A DNA stretch of 64,000 bases from Semisulcospira habei. Lineage: Eukaryota; Mollusca; Gastropoda; Semisulcospiridae. The DNA lies in NCBI GenBank assembly GCA_036245525.1, contig BTPG01000002.1, positions 120,466,082-120,530,081 of the forward strand. Direction: 5' to 3'. Positions 23,562 through 33,466 of this stretch are shown piece by piece; position 1 is the first letter of the stretch; every line of letters starts with the position of its first letter. A program made the position numbers and the translations under genes. Under the pieces are notes generated by a model that was given only the letters and a program-made list of their open reading frames with translations, was not told where the DNA came from and ran no database searches.

Positions 23562-23648
23562 TGGTGACACCAGGATAGCTGGTCGAATGTAGGCGAATTA
23601 TCATGGTCGATCTGTCTCCTCAGCTGTAATGCAATCGTGAGGGGACAC
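23562..23648. mobile_element. Family A fragment, degraded
   Basis: GGTGACACCAGGATAGCT and AATTATCATGGTCGATCTG remain. It directly abuts the right TTAA of a family C element (23558-23561). Confidence 0.5.
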
Positions 23649-23649
23649 C

Positions 23650-24238
23650 TACTAATTTTGGAGGAGGGATTGGGGGTGGGTGGGAGGATAGGGGGGGAGA
23701 GGGGGGGGGGTCATTTTGCGATCTCCATGTTTTACTGGTCTGGAATTAGGGTAGGATCAAACTGACGCTCTGAAAATTATGGGTCACAGCAGCTTTAATA
23801 TCGTCTGTCTGTTTAATGATTTTGGAGGAGGCTGTTGTGAATCGACCGTTACAATTTTCTCAGTATAAGCCTGACCCTTTCAACTGCCAAAATTAAGCTG
23901 GCTCAAGTTGAACATATATTTAACATTTTCACTTCAGGCTGGACGAATACTGATATGAGCTACATACTCATTAAGTACGTACCATTTTCCCTCTCCCCTC
24001 TAACAATAACCTTTCCTCGGAATTAAATTGGGCGTGGGACAGGTAAGGATCAAAACAATCAGTGTTTGCACCACCATGTGACAGACAGTCCGGGTGTGTT
24101 TTCCCCTCAGGTCTCAGAGGTCAAAGGCCAGGGGTCAAGGTCTTCCATGTGACCCGGATGTGTCTGTACAGCCAGCGTGGAACGCAGCAGACGACAAAGT
24201 AGTTGACAGCTCACCTTGCGGTCACATGACGTCCATCT
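23650..24238. other. Intergenic; G-rich patch only
   Basis: A G-rich run at 23660-23712 and the half-site cluster at 24116. No gene seen. Confidence 0.5.
24116..24142 (+). promoter_or_regulatory. AGGTCA half-site cluster
   Basis: AGAGGTCAAAGGCCA and GGGGTCAAGGTC: a DR1-like pair followed by a second pair. Confidence 0.25.
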
Positions 24239-24272
24239 GCAAGAGGCATAGATAGAACCTAAGACTCTTGCA
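24239..24272. mobile_element. Family C fragment with collapsed hairpin
   Basis: GCAAGAGGCATAGATAGAAC then AAGACTCTTGC; only the outer arms remain. Confidence 0.45.
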
Positions 24273-24514
24273 AATGGGATCGGCTGCGTTCGATTTACGC
24301 AGAATATATTCGTGTTTAAGATGCCGTCATCTGGTGTGACTGGCTGAACAACTCATGTGGAAAAAGGAAGAGATTGAGTGCGCAGCCTTCATTTAATTTG
24401 TGTCGCGTGCGGATGAGAAAACATTATACTCATCTCACGGACAGGTGTTTTGTTTACCTTTGCTAGGAATGGGACTTCCCGAGGCCAAAGTTAGAGCTTT
24501 AAAGTTAGAGTTGT

Positions 24515-24612
24515 GGGGGGTGGGGGGGGGGGGGTGGGGGGGGCTGGGGGGCGGGAGGGGGGGCGGGGGGGGGGGGGCTGGGGGGGCTGAACCGGGGGTG
24601 GGGGATGGAGTA
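24515..24612 (+). repeat. G-rich tract with strong quadruplex potential
   Basis: Runs of four or more G separated by T, C or A over about 95 nt. Coding frames across it are low-complexity and not credible. Confidence 0.85.
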
Positions 24613-24710
24613 GTATCGGGTGGCGGGCGTAGCAATTTCAATACAACGATTGGGATTCCAAAACTACAGTAGCTCGCTGAGCTGCCTTAGCCACGTGAAT
24701 GTCTGTGTTA

Positions 24711-24835
24711 TGTACAGTGTGTGAGTGAATGCGCGTGATTCACGGAGCGTGCTTGGGGTTCAGTTCGCGGCGGCGCTTTGAGCCGATTTCAATGGGATAA
24801 GCGCTATTAATGCGCTTATTATTATTATTATAATA
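24711..24835 (-). mobile_element. SINE-like element with ATT tract, copy 2 (inverted)
   Basis: GTGAGTGAATGCGCGTGA, GTTCGCGGCGGCGCTTTGAG and GCGCTTATTATTATT are the reverse complement of the 14.2-kb element, ending in the same trinucleotide tract. Confidence 0.5.
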
Positions 24836-25075
24836 ACAAGGTATATACTACATATCTATTTAAAGAAAACAGTAGCAAACTATACATCTACCTTTCTTTT
24901 TATTACCGGCAGCAGTGTACATCTACTTTCCTTTTCGTTACTACCACTTTTTATGACATTTTAGTACATATTATATATTTTGTGTATTCTTATCCAACAT
25001 TCCCAACCGAAGAAAATTTGCCTTTCTAAGACACGATACAGTTTTGGAATCTTGATTATTGAAGTTTTATGCATC

Positions 25076-25172
25076 CGTCCATCCATCCATCCATCCATCC
25101 AAACATCCACACCCTACGCACCCGGCCACCCACCCACCAACCAACGGACCAACTAACCAACCAACCAACCCA
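25076..25172 (+). repeat. CCAT and CCAA tetranucleotide tract
   Basis: CATCCATC units pass into CACC and CCAA units. Confidence 0.8.
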
Positions 25173-25194
25173 TCAAAAAGTCATCTTATTCCGT

Positions 25195-25408
25195 TTAACT
25201 CATTGTGCCCGATGCACAACATACCCACATTTTGGAGTTATCCTTTGAGGACTGCATTACAATTCAGGAGACAGATCGACCATGATAGTTCAAGGGTGGT
25301 GGCAGAATAGCTTGGCGTCTATAGGCGCCAAGCTATTGTGTCACCACCCTTGAACTGTCATGGTCGAGCCATATCTTGCTGTGGTGTGTCGCGGGCAGAA
25401 TGAGTTAA
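25195..25408. mobile_element. Family A MITE (A1), full length
   Basis: TTAA on both sides, with an A1 hairpin around GGCGTCTATAGGCGCC. The right arm has a small internal change (CTATTGTGTCACC). Confidence 0.85.
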
Positions 25409-26017
25409 ATTGACACCAGTGATTTCAAATAAAGTTTGGGCTACTTGGTTATCTATCTTAGGATCGACCAAAAGGGTATATCGCCTGACACTCTAACCCG
25501 TGGTTGTTGTTCTTGTTGTCTTTTATTTATTTATTTATGTTCATTTCTTGTTGAGGCTAGTGAAACAATTTAATGTAAATGCCATTTTTTCCTCCAATGT
25601 AAAGTTAACTAGGACGAATAATTTTTTTTTTTTATATAATTTTTAGCGTCCTTATTCGAACTTGTTCCAGGAAGGTGTAGACACTTTCATCAGTACAAAA
25701 CAAATGTAACTGTTAATATCAGAAACTTGATATTGTTCTAGTCACAGACTTTCGAGTAATCTTCTAGAGAGACAAAGATTTTTCCTTTTCCCGTATTCTC
25801 AAGAAAGGTTAGTGACCTCGTTACTGATAATATACCGCTAACGAGTAGATATGAGGCGATCGGCATGAACTGAGAATAGACTGGGCAGATGCGCCCGGCA
25901 AATGTCTACTCATCGCTTATGTTGAAGCACACGACCATGGAGGTTTAGAGTGAACGCAACACTGTACAATTTCCACTCATGCATTACATCCACACATTAT
26001 AAACACAACCTATACAC
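25409..26017. other. No feature seen
   Basis: AT-rich sequence between family A elements, no ORF of note. Confidence 0.5.
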
Positions 26018-26175
26018 ACATTTGGGAGTTGTCTTCTGAGGGCTGCGTTAAATGCCACAAATCGACCATGATAGTTCAAGCATTTGGCGCCAAGCTATTC
26101 GCTGGCACCATCCTTGGCCGTTGAACTATAATGGTTTTGCCTGATCCATTTCTTCAGTCTAGAAATGTGTTAGAG
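26018..26175. mobile_element. Family A MITE, degraded
   Basis: GATCGACC-like arms and the GGCGCC centre are present, but the left stem is short and the right arm has an insertion (CCTTGGCCGTTGAACTAT). Confidence 0.6.
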
Positions 26176-26349
26176 CTGAAAGGAGTATCATAGCTTACGA
26201 GCTAGTACAATCTATGCAACACGCTGTCGAAATGTTTCTTTTCCAGTGGTTTCAAATTTCGTATCATTTTGTTCTACATGTTAGCATTGCACGTGTCAGT
26301 ACAATGCCTGCAAGTTACCTCTTTCAGCCGTGACCGAGTACAACCTGTT

Positions 26350-26582
26350 AGTTGTTGACCCATGATAGTTCAAGGGTGCTGACAGAATAGCTTGGCGCCT
26401 ACCGGCGCCAAGCTATTCTGACACCACCCCCGAACTATCATGGTCAACAACTCTCCTGAACTGCAATGAAGTCTTACTGAAGAGGTCGACTCCCAAATGT
26501 GGAAATTTTCGCCTGTACGCACCAAGCTATTCTGGCACCACCACTGAACTATCATGGTCGATCTGTTTCCTGAACTGAAATA
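26350..26582. mobile_element. Family A MITE (A1) followed by an extra right arm
   Basis: A full A1 hairpin (26352-26450) is followed by a second right arm with inner sequence (26520-26570), suggesting a tandem or recombined copy. Confidence 0.65.
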
Positions 26583-26659
26583 TCTTTACATTTGAGCAGA
26601 AGCTGTTTTGAGCCGCCACATTTCTGGCAAGAAAAAAAAAAGGCGTCTTGAGACTAGAG

Positions 26660-26790
26660 AGGTCATGAAGGCAAACAGTCACCTGTCATGAAAGACCACC
26701 TTTTAAGTGGCTGCACCCACATAAACGATGGTCTTTAATGACAGGTGATCTCTGCTAACGGTGGTCGCTCAAAACAGGTTCTGCTGTACA
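26660..26790. mobile_element. Family K foldback, copy 1
   Basis: CACCTGTCATGAAAGACC and GGTCTTTAATGACAGGTG; right end GCTCAAAACAGGTTCTGCTG. Confidence 0.6.
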
Positions 26791-26939
26791 GCTCGCAGAT
26801 TTGGGAAACGCTAGTCGCCTTAGGGCTGACGTCAAGTAGGCTAAAGAATGTTGACCGCAGGCGACTTTGAGGAACAATAAGGTTAACAATAGTTTGGAGC
26901 TTATTCCGGTTACAGAGTTAATCTAGGAAGGCGCTGCCC

Positions 26940-27065
26940 TGCGAAAGCAACAGGTGAAAATCCATCGTTGTGGAAAGCGAGCTTTTCACTGTATTACCAT
27001 GAAAATCTCGCTTTATACAAAAATAGACTTACTGGCTACTGGTTTCACAGGGCATAATTGAATCC
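26940..27065 (+). repeat. Repeat family T, copy 1
   Basis: GAAAGCGAGCTTTTCACTGT, ATTACCATGAAAATCTCGCT and CACAGGGCATAATTGAAT. Confidence 0.45.
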
Positions 27066-27103
27066 AAGTAAGGCACACATGATTGATATATTAAACTGTG
27101 CAA

Positions 27104-27196
27104 TTAAACCCATTGGCTGACGGCAGCTGTTTTTGTCGAGATGATTCCTGCAGGAATCATCGCGACAAAACCCGCTACCCACAGCCAAAGGGTTAA
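27104..27196. mobile_element. Family D palindromic MITE, full length
   Basis: TTAAACCCATTGGCTGACGG and ACAGCCAAAGGGTTAA with centre ATTCCTGCAGGAAT. Confidence 0.8.
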
Positions 27197-27235
27197 GAGC
27201 AATGGTGCGTGACGCCGCTTAACGGGGGCATGGGG

Positions 27236-27290
27236 TCAGGGCAAGTGGGAGGTGGGGATGGGGGGTGGGGGGGGGGGTGGGTGCGGAAGA
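27236..27290 (+). repeat. G-rich tract
   Basis: GGTGGGGATGGGGGGTGGGG and similar blocks; quadruplex-prone. Confidence 0.7.
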
Positions 27291-27413
27291 TTGGTGGATG
27301 GAGTTTTTGTTTGTTTGTTTGTTTGTTTGCTTGCTTTTTTGTAGGGCGGGTGCGCTTGAGTGGCGTGGGTGTAGGGAGTGTATTTTTGTTTGTGACGTTT
27401 GTATGTATACGTA

Positions 27414-27471
27414 CCCAATGCGCAAAAAGCCATCGGGCCGCCGTCGTCCTGATAGCCTTTTGCGCATTGGG
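27414..27471. mobile_element. Family B, shortest complete copy (58 bp) with TA flanks
   Basis: CCCAATGCGCAAAAAGCC and GGCCTTTTGCGCATTGGG-type ends, with TA immediately outside each end, fitting a TA-duplicating transposon. Confidence 0.7.
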
Positions 27472-27473
27472 TA

Positions 27474-27533
27474 GACTCTCTCTCTCTCTCTCTCTCTCTG
27501 TATGTGTGCGTGTGTATGTATGTGTGTGTGTGT

Positions 27534-27582
<49 letters not shown>
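27474..27582 (+). repeat. TC and TG microsatellites
   Basis: A short TC array abuts a family B end and is followed by a TG array of about 50 bp. Confidence 0.9.
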
Positions 27583-27583
<1 letters not shown>

Positions 27584-27723
27584 TGTGTGTTCACATCCAA
27601 TTGGTGTGTTTGAAAGTGTCCTAAATGAGGTTGGGCGTGTTTCACAGACTCAGTGTATGTCTGAGAATTATGTTTATGCGTTGTTGTTTTTTTTGCATGC
27701 ACACACACGCACACACAAACACG

Positions 27724-27880
27724 TTTAATGACTATGCACCATTTGCAGGAGATGGATCGACCATTATAATTCAAGGGCAGTGCCAGATTAGCTGTCGGCG
27801 CCAAGCTAATCTGGCGCTACCCTTTAATTATCACGGTCGACCCATCTCCTGCTGTAGTGCGTCAGGGCTGAATGGGTTAA
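27724..27880. mobile_element. Family A MITE (A2)
   Basis: Arms ATAATTCAAGGGCAGTGCC and GGCGCTACCCTTTAATTAT flank the centre GCTGTCGGCGCCAAGC. Right end AATGGGTTAA. Confidence 0.75.
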
Positions 27881-28095
27881 ACAGTTTAAAAACAACGAAA
27901 ACGTCGATAGAGTACTGATTTCTTTATTTTCCTTTGACACACTCGAAATACCAAATAGGTGATGCCAAGTACGTACTTTGCTGTAAAAGCTCATACAAAA
28001 GTGTCAGTTTCGTCTTTCAGTTTTAGTTTCAAAATAATACAGAAACACGCTGTGTTCGAATAAAATAAAATTCAGTAACACATTATTCATATTGG

Positions 28096-28146
28096 ATTAA
28101 CCTATGGAATCACCTCGACAAAAAGCTTCCGACAGCCAAAGGGTAT
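28096..28146. mobile_element. Family D half element
   Basis: TTAACCTATGG, then CTCGACAAAAAGCTTCCGAC and AGCCAAAGGGTATAA; the left half is deleted. Confidence 0.5.
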
Positions 28147-28167
28147 AAAATGCTTTGCCTCACAGGC

Positions 28168-28306
<139 letters not shown>

Positions 28307-28455
28307 TAACGCACAACTGACAGAATTGACACTATTGCAACATCCGACTTAATAACTTAAAGTACCAGAGCACCAACCACGGACGGTATTTTAGCTTGAA
28401 CACGATTTCTTTTTGCACATGTTATGTTCCTGCCTTCCTCAGTCTTTTGTTGTAA

Positions 28456-28471
28456 ATAAATAAACACATTC

Positions 28472-28503
<32 letters not shown>

Positions 28504-28515
28504 AATAAATAAAAC
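28456..28515 (+). repeat. AAAT tract
   Basis: AAATAAAT units with minor interruptions. Confidence 0.85.
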
Positions 28516-28848
28516 AAAAACAAATAGAAATAACACTGTGTCTCGGGCCATTCTGCATTCTGACTTGAACAAAGATTATGCACAATAGCATTGACTGTTT
28601 GCATCTGCGATTGTTGACATTAATATAATGCACCACATTCACAGTGATATGATTTATGACACTACGAAGATGGCATCGCAATGACTGCAATAAAACACTA
28701 AGTATTATATTGTATTTCAAGTTTGCCCCCCATAATCTCACACACAGCGTAACCAATTCTCTCCCTCCACTACCCTGAGATCATAAAAAGGTCAGACACG
28801 ATACAATGCTTCACTACTCTCTCCTACTTTTGTTTCACACAGAAATCT

Positions 28849-28915
28849 ACAAGCATTATAGATCTCCATGAGCCCCCGCATTCTGCGGGTGCTCATGAAG
28901 ATCTATAACTCTTGG
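28849..28915. mobile_element. Family C hairpin, variant arms
   Basis: CAAGCATTATAGATCTCCAT and ATGAAGATCTATAACTCTTG around GCCCCCGCATTCTGCGGGTG. Confidence 0.65.
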
Positions 28916-29258
28916 TAGTCCTGTTTCACTTTTTTCCCCCCAATCCGGCTGAGTCTCTCATAATGTTGTCCGTCTTTAGCTGGACCAAGATTACCAGCCT
29001 TGGAAAAGTTTGGGTTTCTTCCCTTTGACATGTAAGTAGGCGGTTATGCTAAATTGTGGTGATTAGTTCGCGTTTCGGCTAGCACGCTGTACTGTGGTCC
29101 ACGAAGAATAAAAGCTACAGATTACAAGTAGTTTAGCGTCTGCATCATGGGAGAATCATTTCTCAGCGTTATCCATACTGAGATGCCTACTTGAAGAATG
29201 AGCTCATTACGTAACAGTGGGAACGGAAGACTTAGAACAACTTAAAACCGTAATGGCC

Positions 29259-29469
29259 TTAACTCATTCAGCCCCGACGCACGTATTTCCCAAAGATTGG
29301 AGGCGTCATCTAACCGGACTATGCACATATAGCAGGAGATGGATCGACCATGAAAATTCAAGGGTAGTGCCAGATTAGACAGGCGCCAAGCTAATCTGGC
29401 ACTACCCTTGAATTATCATGGTCGACCCATCTCAGTCCTGCTGTAGTGCGTCAGGGATGAATGGGTTAA
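29259..29469. mobile_element. Family A MITE (A2), full length
   Basis: TTAA on both sides, with termini CTCATTCAGCCCCGACGCAC and CAGGGATGAATGGG. The arms are A2 type; the centre lost part of the left stem (GATTAGACAGGCGCC). Confidence 0.8.
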
Positions 29470-29639
29470 TATGAAATGAGACTCATGGAAGGTATGCGTG
29501 AAATGACTCGTAATGATGATAAGACCTTAGAAAGTCGGCCTGACATTAACATTATGGAAATGACCTAACATAACTGATCCACATTCCTTCTGCGAATGAA
29601 GATAAGTAGCGGCTGATCTCTGTTTGTTTGTCTATTTTG

Positions 29640-29730
29640 ACAAAGGGTATTTACCCGAAATATTAATAAATTGTGTTGTACCCGTCTTTTCTAAGCGTGT
29701 TTCTTTCTCCGTTGGGTACTTCTCTAACCA
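29640..29730 (+). repeat. Repeat family F, copy 2
   Basis: GAAATATTAATAAATTGTG and TAAGCGTGTTTCTTTCTCCG followed by TTGGGTACTTCTCT. Confidence 0.5.
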
Positions 29731-29758
29731 TGATAACCGGTATTAAAATAAAACTTTG

Positions 29759-29825
29759 ACCCCCCCCCCACCCCACCCCCAACCCCCTCCAAAAAAAAAA
29801 AAAAAAAAAAAAAAGAAAAAAAAAG
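29759..29825 (+). repeat. C-rich run joined to an A run
   Basis: Eleven C, mixed CCCCA blocks, then about 22 A with a G interruption. Confidence 0.85.
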
Positions 29826-30062
29826 AGAGGCGGAACGGTTTAAGAGTACCATGTCAATTTGAAATGTGCTCACGAAACAAGCTAACGTGAGTGTACAGTT
29901 TTCAATTGCTGGCATTTCCATGCTGCATTATCAGAAAATATGTATGCACAATTATTTTCAATTACCCTCGTTTGACAATAATTATTTGTAACTTTTATCA
30001 ATATATCAGCTACAGTATACAGTCATTTTCAAGTATCGCGCGTATAGGTCACACTGATCAAC

Positions 30063-30135
30063 CGTGTGTGTTGCTTTGTGATTTTGGACCTTACGACCTT
30101 AAGCCGTACGGTCCCAAATCACAGACAAGCACAAC
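30063..30135. mobile_element. Family E palindrome
   Basis: GTGTGTTGCTTTGTGATTTT and AAATCACAGACAAGCACAAC. Confidence 0.6.
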
Positions 30136-30297
30136 ATAATTGTACGAGTTTTTTTGTGAATACTTTTCTTATCCGATTACAATAGACAGTTTTAATTTTG
30201 TCCTACTCTGATGCAAACAGACTTCATCTGTAAGGGCAGGAATGCTAACTTGTCGTTAAACAACTGCAAGTCACGAATAAAACTGATTGAAAGCTTG

Positions 30298-30302
30298 CCC
30301 CC

Positions 30303-30356
<54 letters not shown>
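30298..30356 (+). repeat. Homopolymer C run directly joined to a homopolymer A run
   Basis: About 25 C followed immediately by about 32 A. Confidence 0.9.
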
Positions 30357-30357
<1 letters not shown>

Positions 30358-30430
30358 TGAACAGCAACATTGTCATAAGATAAATAAATCAAATCACAAC
30401 AAAAGCATAATATACAAATATTATCACAGA

Positions 30431-30676
30431 ATTGATGTAAATTGGATAACACAACAAGATAGTACAGATTCACATACAGATAATTGAGATTCACATAAGA
30501 TCATTGTCATTTGTGATAAAACAGTTACGTATGTCATAGCCATAGCAGTTGCAATTGATGTAAATTGGATAACACAACAAGATAATACAGATTCACATAC
30601 AGATAATTGAGATTCACATAAGATCATTGTCATATGTGATAAAACAGTTACGTATGTCATAGCCATAGCAGTTGCA
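30431..30676 (+). repeat. Exact-length tandem duplication (2 x 123 bp)
   Basis: Units 30431-30553 and 30554-30676 both start ATTGATGTAAATTGGATAAC and end CATAGCAGTTGCA. They differ at a few sites only, so it is recent. 123 is divisible by three, which produces a spurious repeated ORF. Confidence 0.85.
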
Positions 30677-30826
30677 TTTGCGCGTTGGAGATTCTTGTAA
30701 CGAGACTAAATGGCCAATGAAATGGCGAGACGATTTGGAATGAAATGGATTTTCAGTTATGAGCGGAGACTTTCAAAATAAATGGATTGAAAGTAAACAT
30801 GCTTCTGGCTGATGGGCTAACACGGA

Positions 30827-31043
30827 TTAACACATTCTGCTCCAGGACCGAAATCCGCAAATTTTGAAGTTGCCCCTTAAAGACTGTATTACACTGCTGG
30901 AAACATCATTATCGAGCGTGATAGTTCAAGAGTTGTGCCAGAATAGCTTGGCGCCTATGGGCGCCAAGCTATTCCGGCACAACCCTTGAACTATCACGCT
31001 TGATCCATGTTTTGACGTGGCGTGTCGTAGTTGAATGAGTTAA
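30827..31043. mobile_element. Family A MITE (A1) 35 bp downstream of the FamG3 stop
   Basis: TTAA on both sides, with an A1-type hairpin centred on CCTATGGGCGCC. Its right TTAA (31040-31043) lies 35 bp beyond the FamG3 coding end, inside the expected 3' UTR. Confidence 0.85.
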
Positions 31044-31072
31044 ACAGCTCTCGCCTAATCAAGTTCTGGTTC

Positions 31073-31078
31073 TGAGTT
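31073..31078 (-). terminator. Candidate polyadenylation signal overlapping the FamG3 stop
   Basis: The FamG3 end reads GAATAAACTC, so the TAA stop sits within an AATAAA hexamer. If used, cleavage 10-30 nt downstream would fall at the edge of the family A element that begins at 31043, giving an extremely short 3' UTR. Confidence 0.3.
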
Positions 31079-32187
31079 TATTCGATACCAACTCCATCAC
31101 GACTGAATATATATCGCCTTGCGTCTCGGGACATGGGAATCGGGTCACCGCGGAACAGCTTCTCCAGCATGTGCTGGTTCTGAACGTTTTGCTGGTTCAT
31201 CTGCTCAACCTTACGGTCGTCCGAAGCGGGCGAGTCTTCATTCTCCAGAGGAGGAGCTGTTGGCTGCAGACGCTCACAACTCAGAGAGTAATCATCGCAT
31301 TTACACGATTCGGTATTGTCAACGTTTTTGTTATAGCTGTCGGTGGTGGTGGTTTTGCTGTTGTTGTTTTTGTCGTTGATGAGGGATTCAGAGTCACAGA
31401 ATGACTGGGCGTACCTGTGAAACGCAGCCAGTCCCTCCGTGCCCCGGTCTCTAGGTCCGAAAGTTTTGTTTCTGGAGTGTACAGTTACTGACGTTATGTA
31501 GTAGGTCACGCGTTTTGAGCGTTTCACCCCCTTGCCTGCGCGCCCAAGGGCGTTCGTGTTGTTTTCAGAGTCCTCGACGACGGTTCCTTCGATGCTGGCA
31601 ATGGCGCGCTCTTGCTTGGACAGTCTGAAGCTTTCCATCGCCAGTTTGTTCAAGACGTGAGTTCTGTCGCTCCGCTTGGCTGCCTTGCTGTCAAATGCCC
31701 ACAGTTCGCCCACGTCTCCCTGCACCCGGTCCTGAATCATCACGAACCCGCCCTTGGTCACGTTCAAGTTGTTCTTGCCCGCGGTCAACTTATCGATCCT
31801 GCTCAGCGTCTCCACCTCGGCATAGAACGTTGGCACGACCTGAACGTCCACGCTCCCCAGTCCGCTGAAGGTCATCAGGCCGACGTCGGCTGACGTCGGG
31901 CCGATGGCCTTCTGCGAACTGGGCACCTCCTTGAGCTGGCGGATGACCTTTTGGGCGAACTTCAGGGCGTTGATCTCCGCTTGGCATTCCTCTTTTAGGA
32001 GCCCCTTCCTGACTTTGGCAAAGATCTTGCGCTCCGTGGAGTGCTTCTGGATCAGCTTGCCCTCATGGACGTCCCAACCGGAGCTGGTCGTGGACGATCT
32101 CTTGCCTCTGAAGGCGCAGAAGGCGCTGCACAAATTCTCCGTGCCCTGGTCAGGCTGAATGATGTACGTCTCGTGATAACCGTGCAT
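31078..32187 (-). CDS. FamG3: paralogue of FamG2 with one PTAP motif and an exonised palindromic element (369 aa)
   Basis: A single open frame of 369 codons begins at ATG 32187 (context AAAGATGC). An in-frame TAA lies a few codons upstream inside the intron, and a usable acceptor TTAACAG (AG at 32204-32203) precedes it. The body matches FamG2: CSAFCAFRGK (20-29), VVPTFYAEVE (117-126), GGFVMIQDRVQG (146-157) and VTYYITSVTVHS (227-238). The tail (about 265-369) is Asn/Ser/Asp-rich and holds one motif, RLQPTAPPLENE (306-317), where FamG2 has RLQPTAPVMPEE. FamG2's terminal PPxY is absent; the end is charged and basic instead. Residues about 89-111 come from a family B palindromic element (31857-31923) and have no counterpart in the paralogues. 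The TAA stop overlaps an AATAAA hexamer. Function is unknown; late-domain adaptor activity is inference. Confidence 0.75.
   Translation of the reverse strand: MHGYHETYIIQPDQGTENLCSAFCAFRGKRSSTTSSGWDVHEGKLIQKHSTERKIFAKVRKGLLKEECQAEINALKFAQKVIRQLKEVPSSQKAIGPTSADVGLMTFSGLGSVDVQVVPTFYAEVETLSRIDKLTAGKNNLNVTKGGFVMIQDRVQGDVGELWAFDSKAAKRSDRTHVLNKLAMESFRLSKQERAIASIEGTVVEDSENNTNALGRAGKGVKRSKRVTYYITSVTVHSRNKTFGPRDRGTEGLAAFHRYAQSFCDSESLINDKNNNSKTTTTDSYNKNVDNTESCKCDDYSLSCERLQPTAPPLENEDSPASDDRKVEQMNQQNVQNQHMLEKLFRGDPIPMSRDARRYIFSRDGVGIE
31857..31923. mobile_element. Family B element inside the FamG3 coding exon
   Basis: CCCAGTCCGCTGAAGG and CCTTCTGCGAACTGGG bound a 67-bp palindrome centred on GCCGACGTCGGCTGACGTCG. 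It reads through in frame in FamG3. Confidence 0.8.
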
Positions 32188-32288
32188 CTTTGCTATGTTT
32201 CGCTGTTAAGTTGGTGAGTTGAGATGGTATGAGATGTGATTAAAAAACCTGGAAACAGACACAGAGCAGGGAATTAAGTAACAGTTGA

Positions 32289-32410
<122 letters not shown>

Positions 32411-32452
32411 GCGGAACAGACGTACAGAAGAGAAGAGAGCGAGACAATTGTT

Positions 32453-32525
32453 TGCTGATCTGTGATTTTGGACCTTGCGGCTGATAGCTGATAGCCGCAA
32501 GGTCCAAAATCACAGATCAGCACAC
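32453..32525. mobile_element. Family E palindrome in the FamG3 intron
   Basis: GCTGATCTGTGATTTTGGAC and GTCCAAAATCACAGATCAGC are exact complements; inner CTTGCGGCT/AGCCGCAAG also pair. Confidence 0.75.
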
Positions 32526-32884
32526 CTTTCAAGTTATTTTTTCAACGCTTCGATGTGTTGATATTCAGATCCCTGTAACACGCCTAGGCCAGAAAGGAAT
32601 ACAATATGTTACGGTCTGCTCAGAATAACTAGAACGTATATGTAAATAATTCAATGCGTTGAGATTTAAGGTTCTGGGAACAGATATAAAGCAGAGAAAT
32701 ATATAACGAAGGACAAGGAAGTAAAGTTTTCATGTTGGTCTGTGACCAGGACGTATTTTAATTTTGAATGATTAACTTCAGCATCATTGCTGCTGACGTT
32801 TTCAGGACTTGGATCTGTTTACCATCAACACATGAAAATGAAAAGAAAAACAGGCTAAAAGGTGACTGCCAAGCGTGTAAAATG

Positions 32885-32985
32885 TAGAGAAGCACCCCAC
32901 GAAGAAAGAAACACGCTTAGAAAAGACAGTTACAACACAATTTACTAACTATCATTTCTAAGCATGTTTATTTCTTCGTTTGGGT
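32885..32985 (-). repeat. Repeat family F, copy 3 (inverted pair)
   Basis: GAAGAAAGAAACACGCTTAG, then a second inverted motif TCTAAGCATGTTTATTTCTT, so the unit is folded on itself here. Confidence 0.45.
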
Positions 32986-33017
32986 TCTTATTAACACAAA
33001 ACTAATAGTCACAAATT

Positions 33018-33099
33018 TTAACTCATTCGTGACGCGCCGCATCTGGATACGCGGCATAAAGCCGCATGTCTGAATTGCAGCACGTCTCGAGTGGGTTAA
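33018..33099. mobile_element. Family V short TTAA foldback
   Basis: TTAA on both sides; CTCATTCGTGACGCGCC left and CGTCTCGAGTGGG right with CGCGGC-rich middle. Confidence 0.5.
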
Positions 33100-33155
33100 A
33101 ATTATGTGAAATTCCTTTTGGTCGTGCTAATATCATGTCATGCCTTCAGGTGATC

Positions 33156-33245
33156 ATCCCTTGGACTTTCGGGAGCGCTTTCTGTCGCGATGATTCCTTC
33201 GGGAATCATCGCGACACAAAGCGTTACCAACAGCGAAAGGGTTAA
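33156..33245. mobile_element. Family D element with a changed centre
   Basis: CGCGATGATTCCTTCGGGAA and GAATCATCGCGACA; the end GAAAGGGTTAA is present and the left end lacks TTAA. Confidence 0.7.
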
Positions 33246-33382
33246 ATGTACTCCATAAGAACTGTTTTAGTGAACACATTACAGTTTACAGATTAATCAG
33301 AATCCCAAGGAAATCAAAGGGTTAACCCCTCCAGTGGACGCAAATCGGTTTAAAAAAAAAGTCCTAGCCGTCCAAGGAACGC

Positions 33383-33395
33383 AATAATAATAATA

Positions 33396-33466
<71 letters not shown>

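Noticed and set aside
24400..24672. Gly-rich or Pro-rich ORFs suggesting structural proteins
   Set aside because: Frames across G-rich DNA with no coding structure outside the tract; likewise at 21535-21735 and 27209-27467.
30424..30666. Protein with an internal repeat of about 41 residues
   Set aside because: Artefact of a 123-bp tandem DNA duplication, which is divisible by three.
31790..31987. Alternative minus ORF overlapping FamG3
   Set aside because: Shadow frame generated by the GC-rich coding sequence and the B palindrome; the FamG3 frame aligns with its paralogues.
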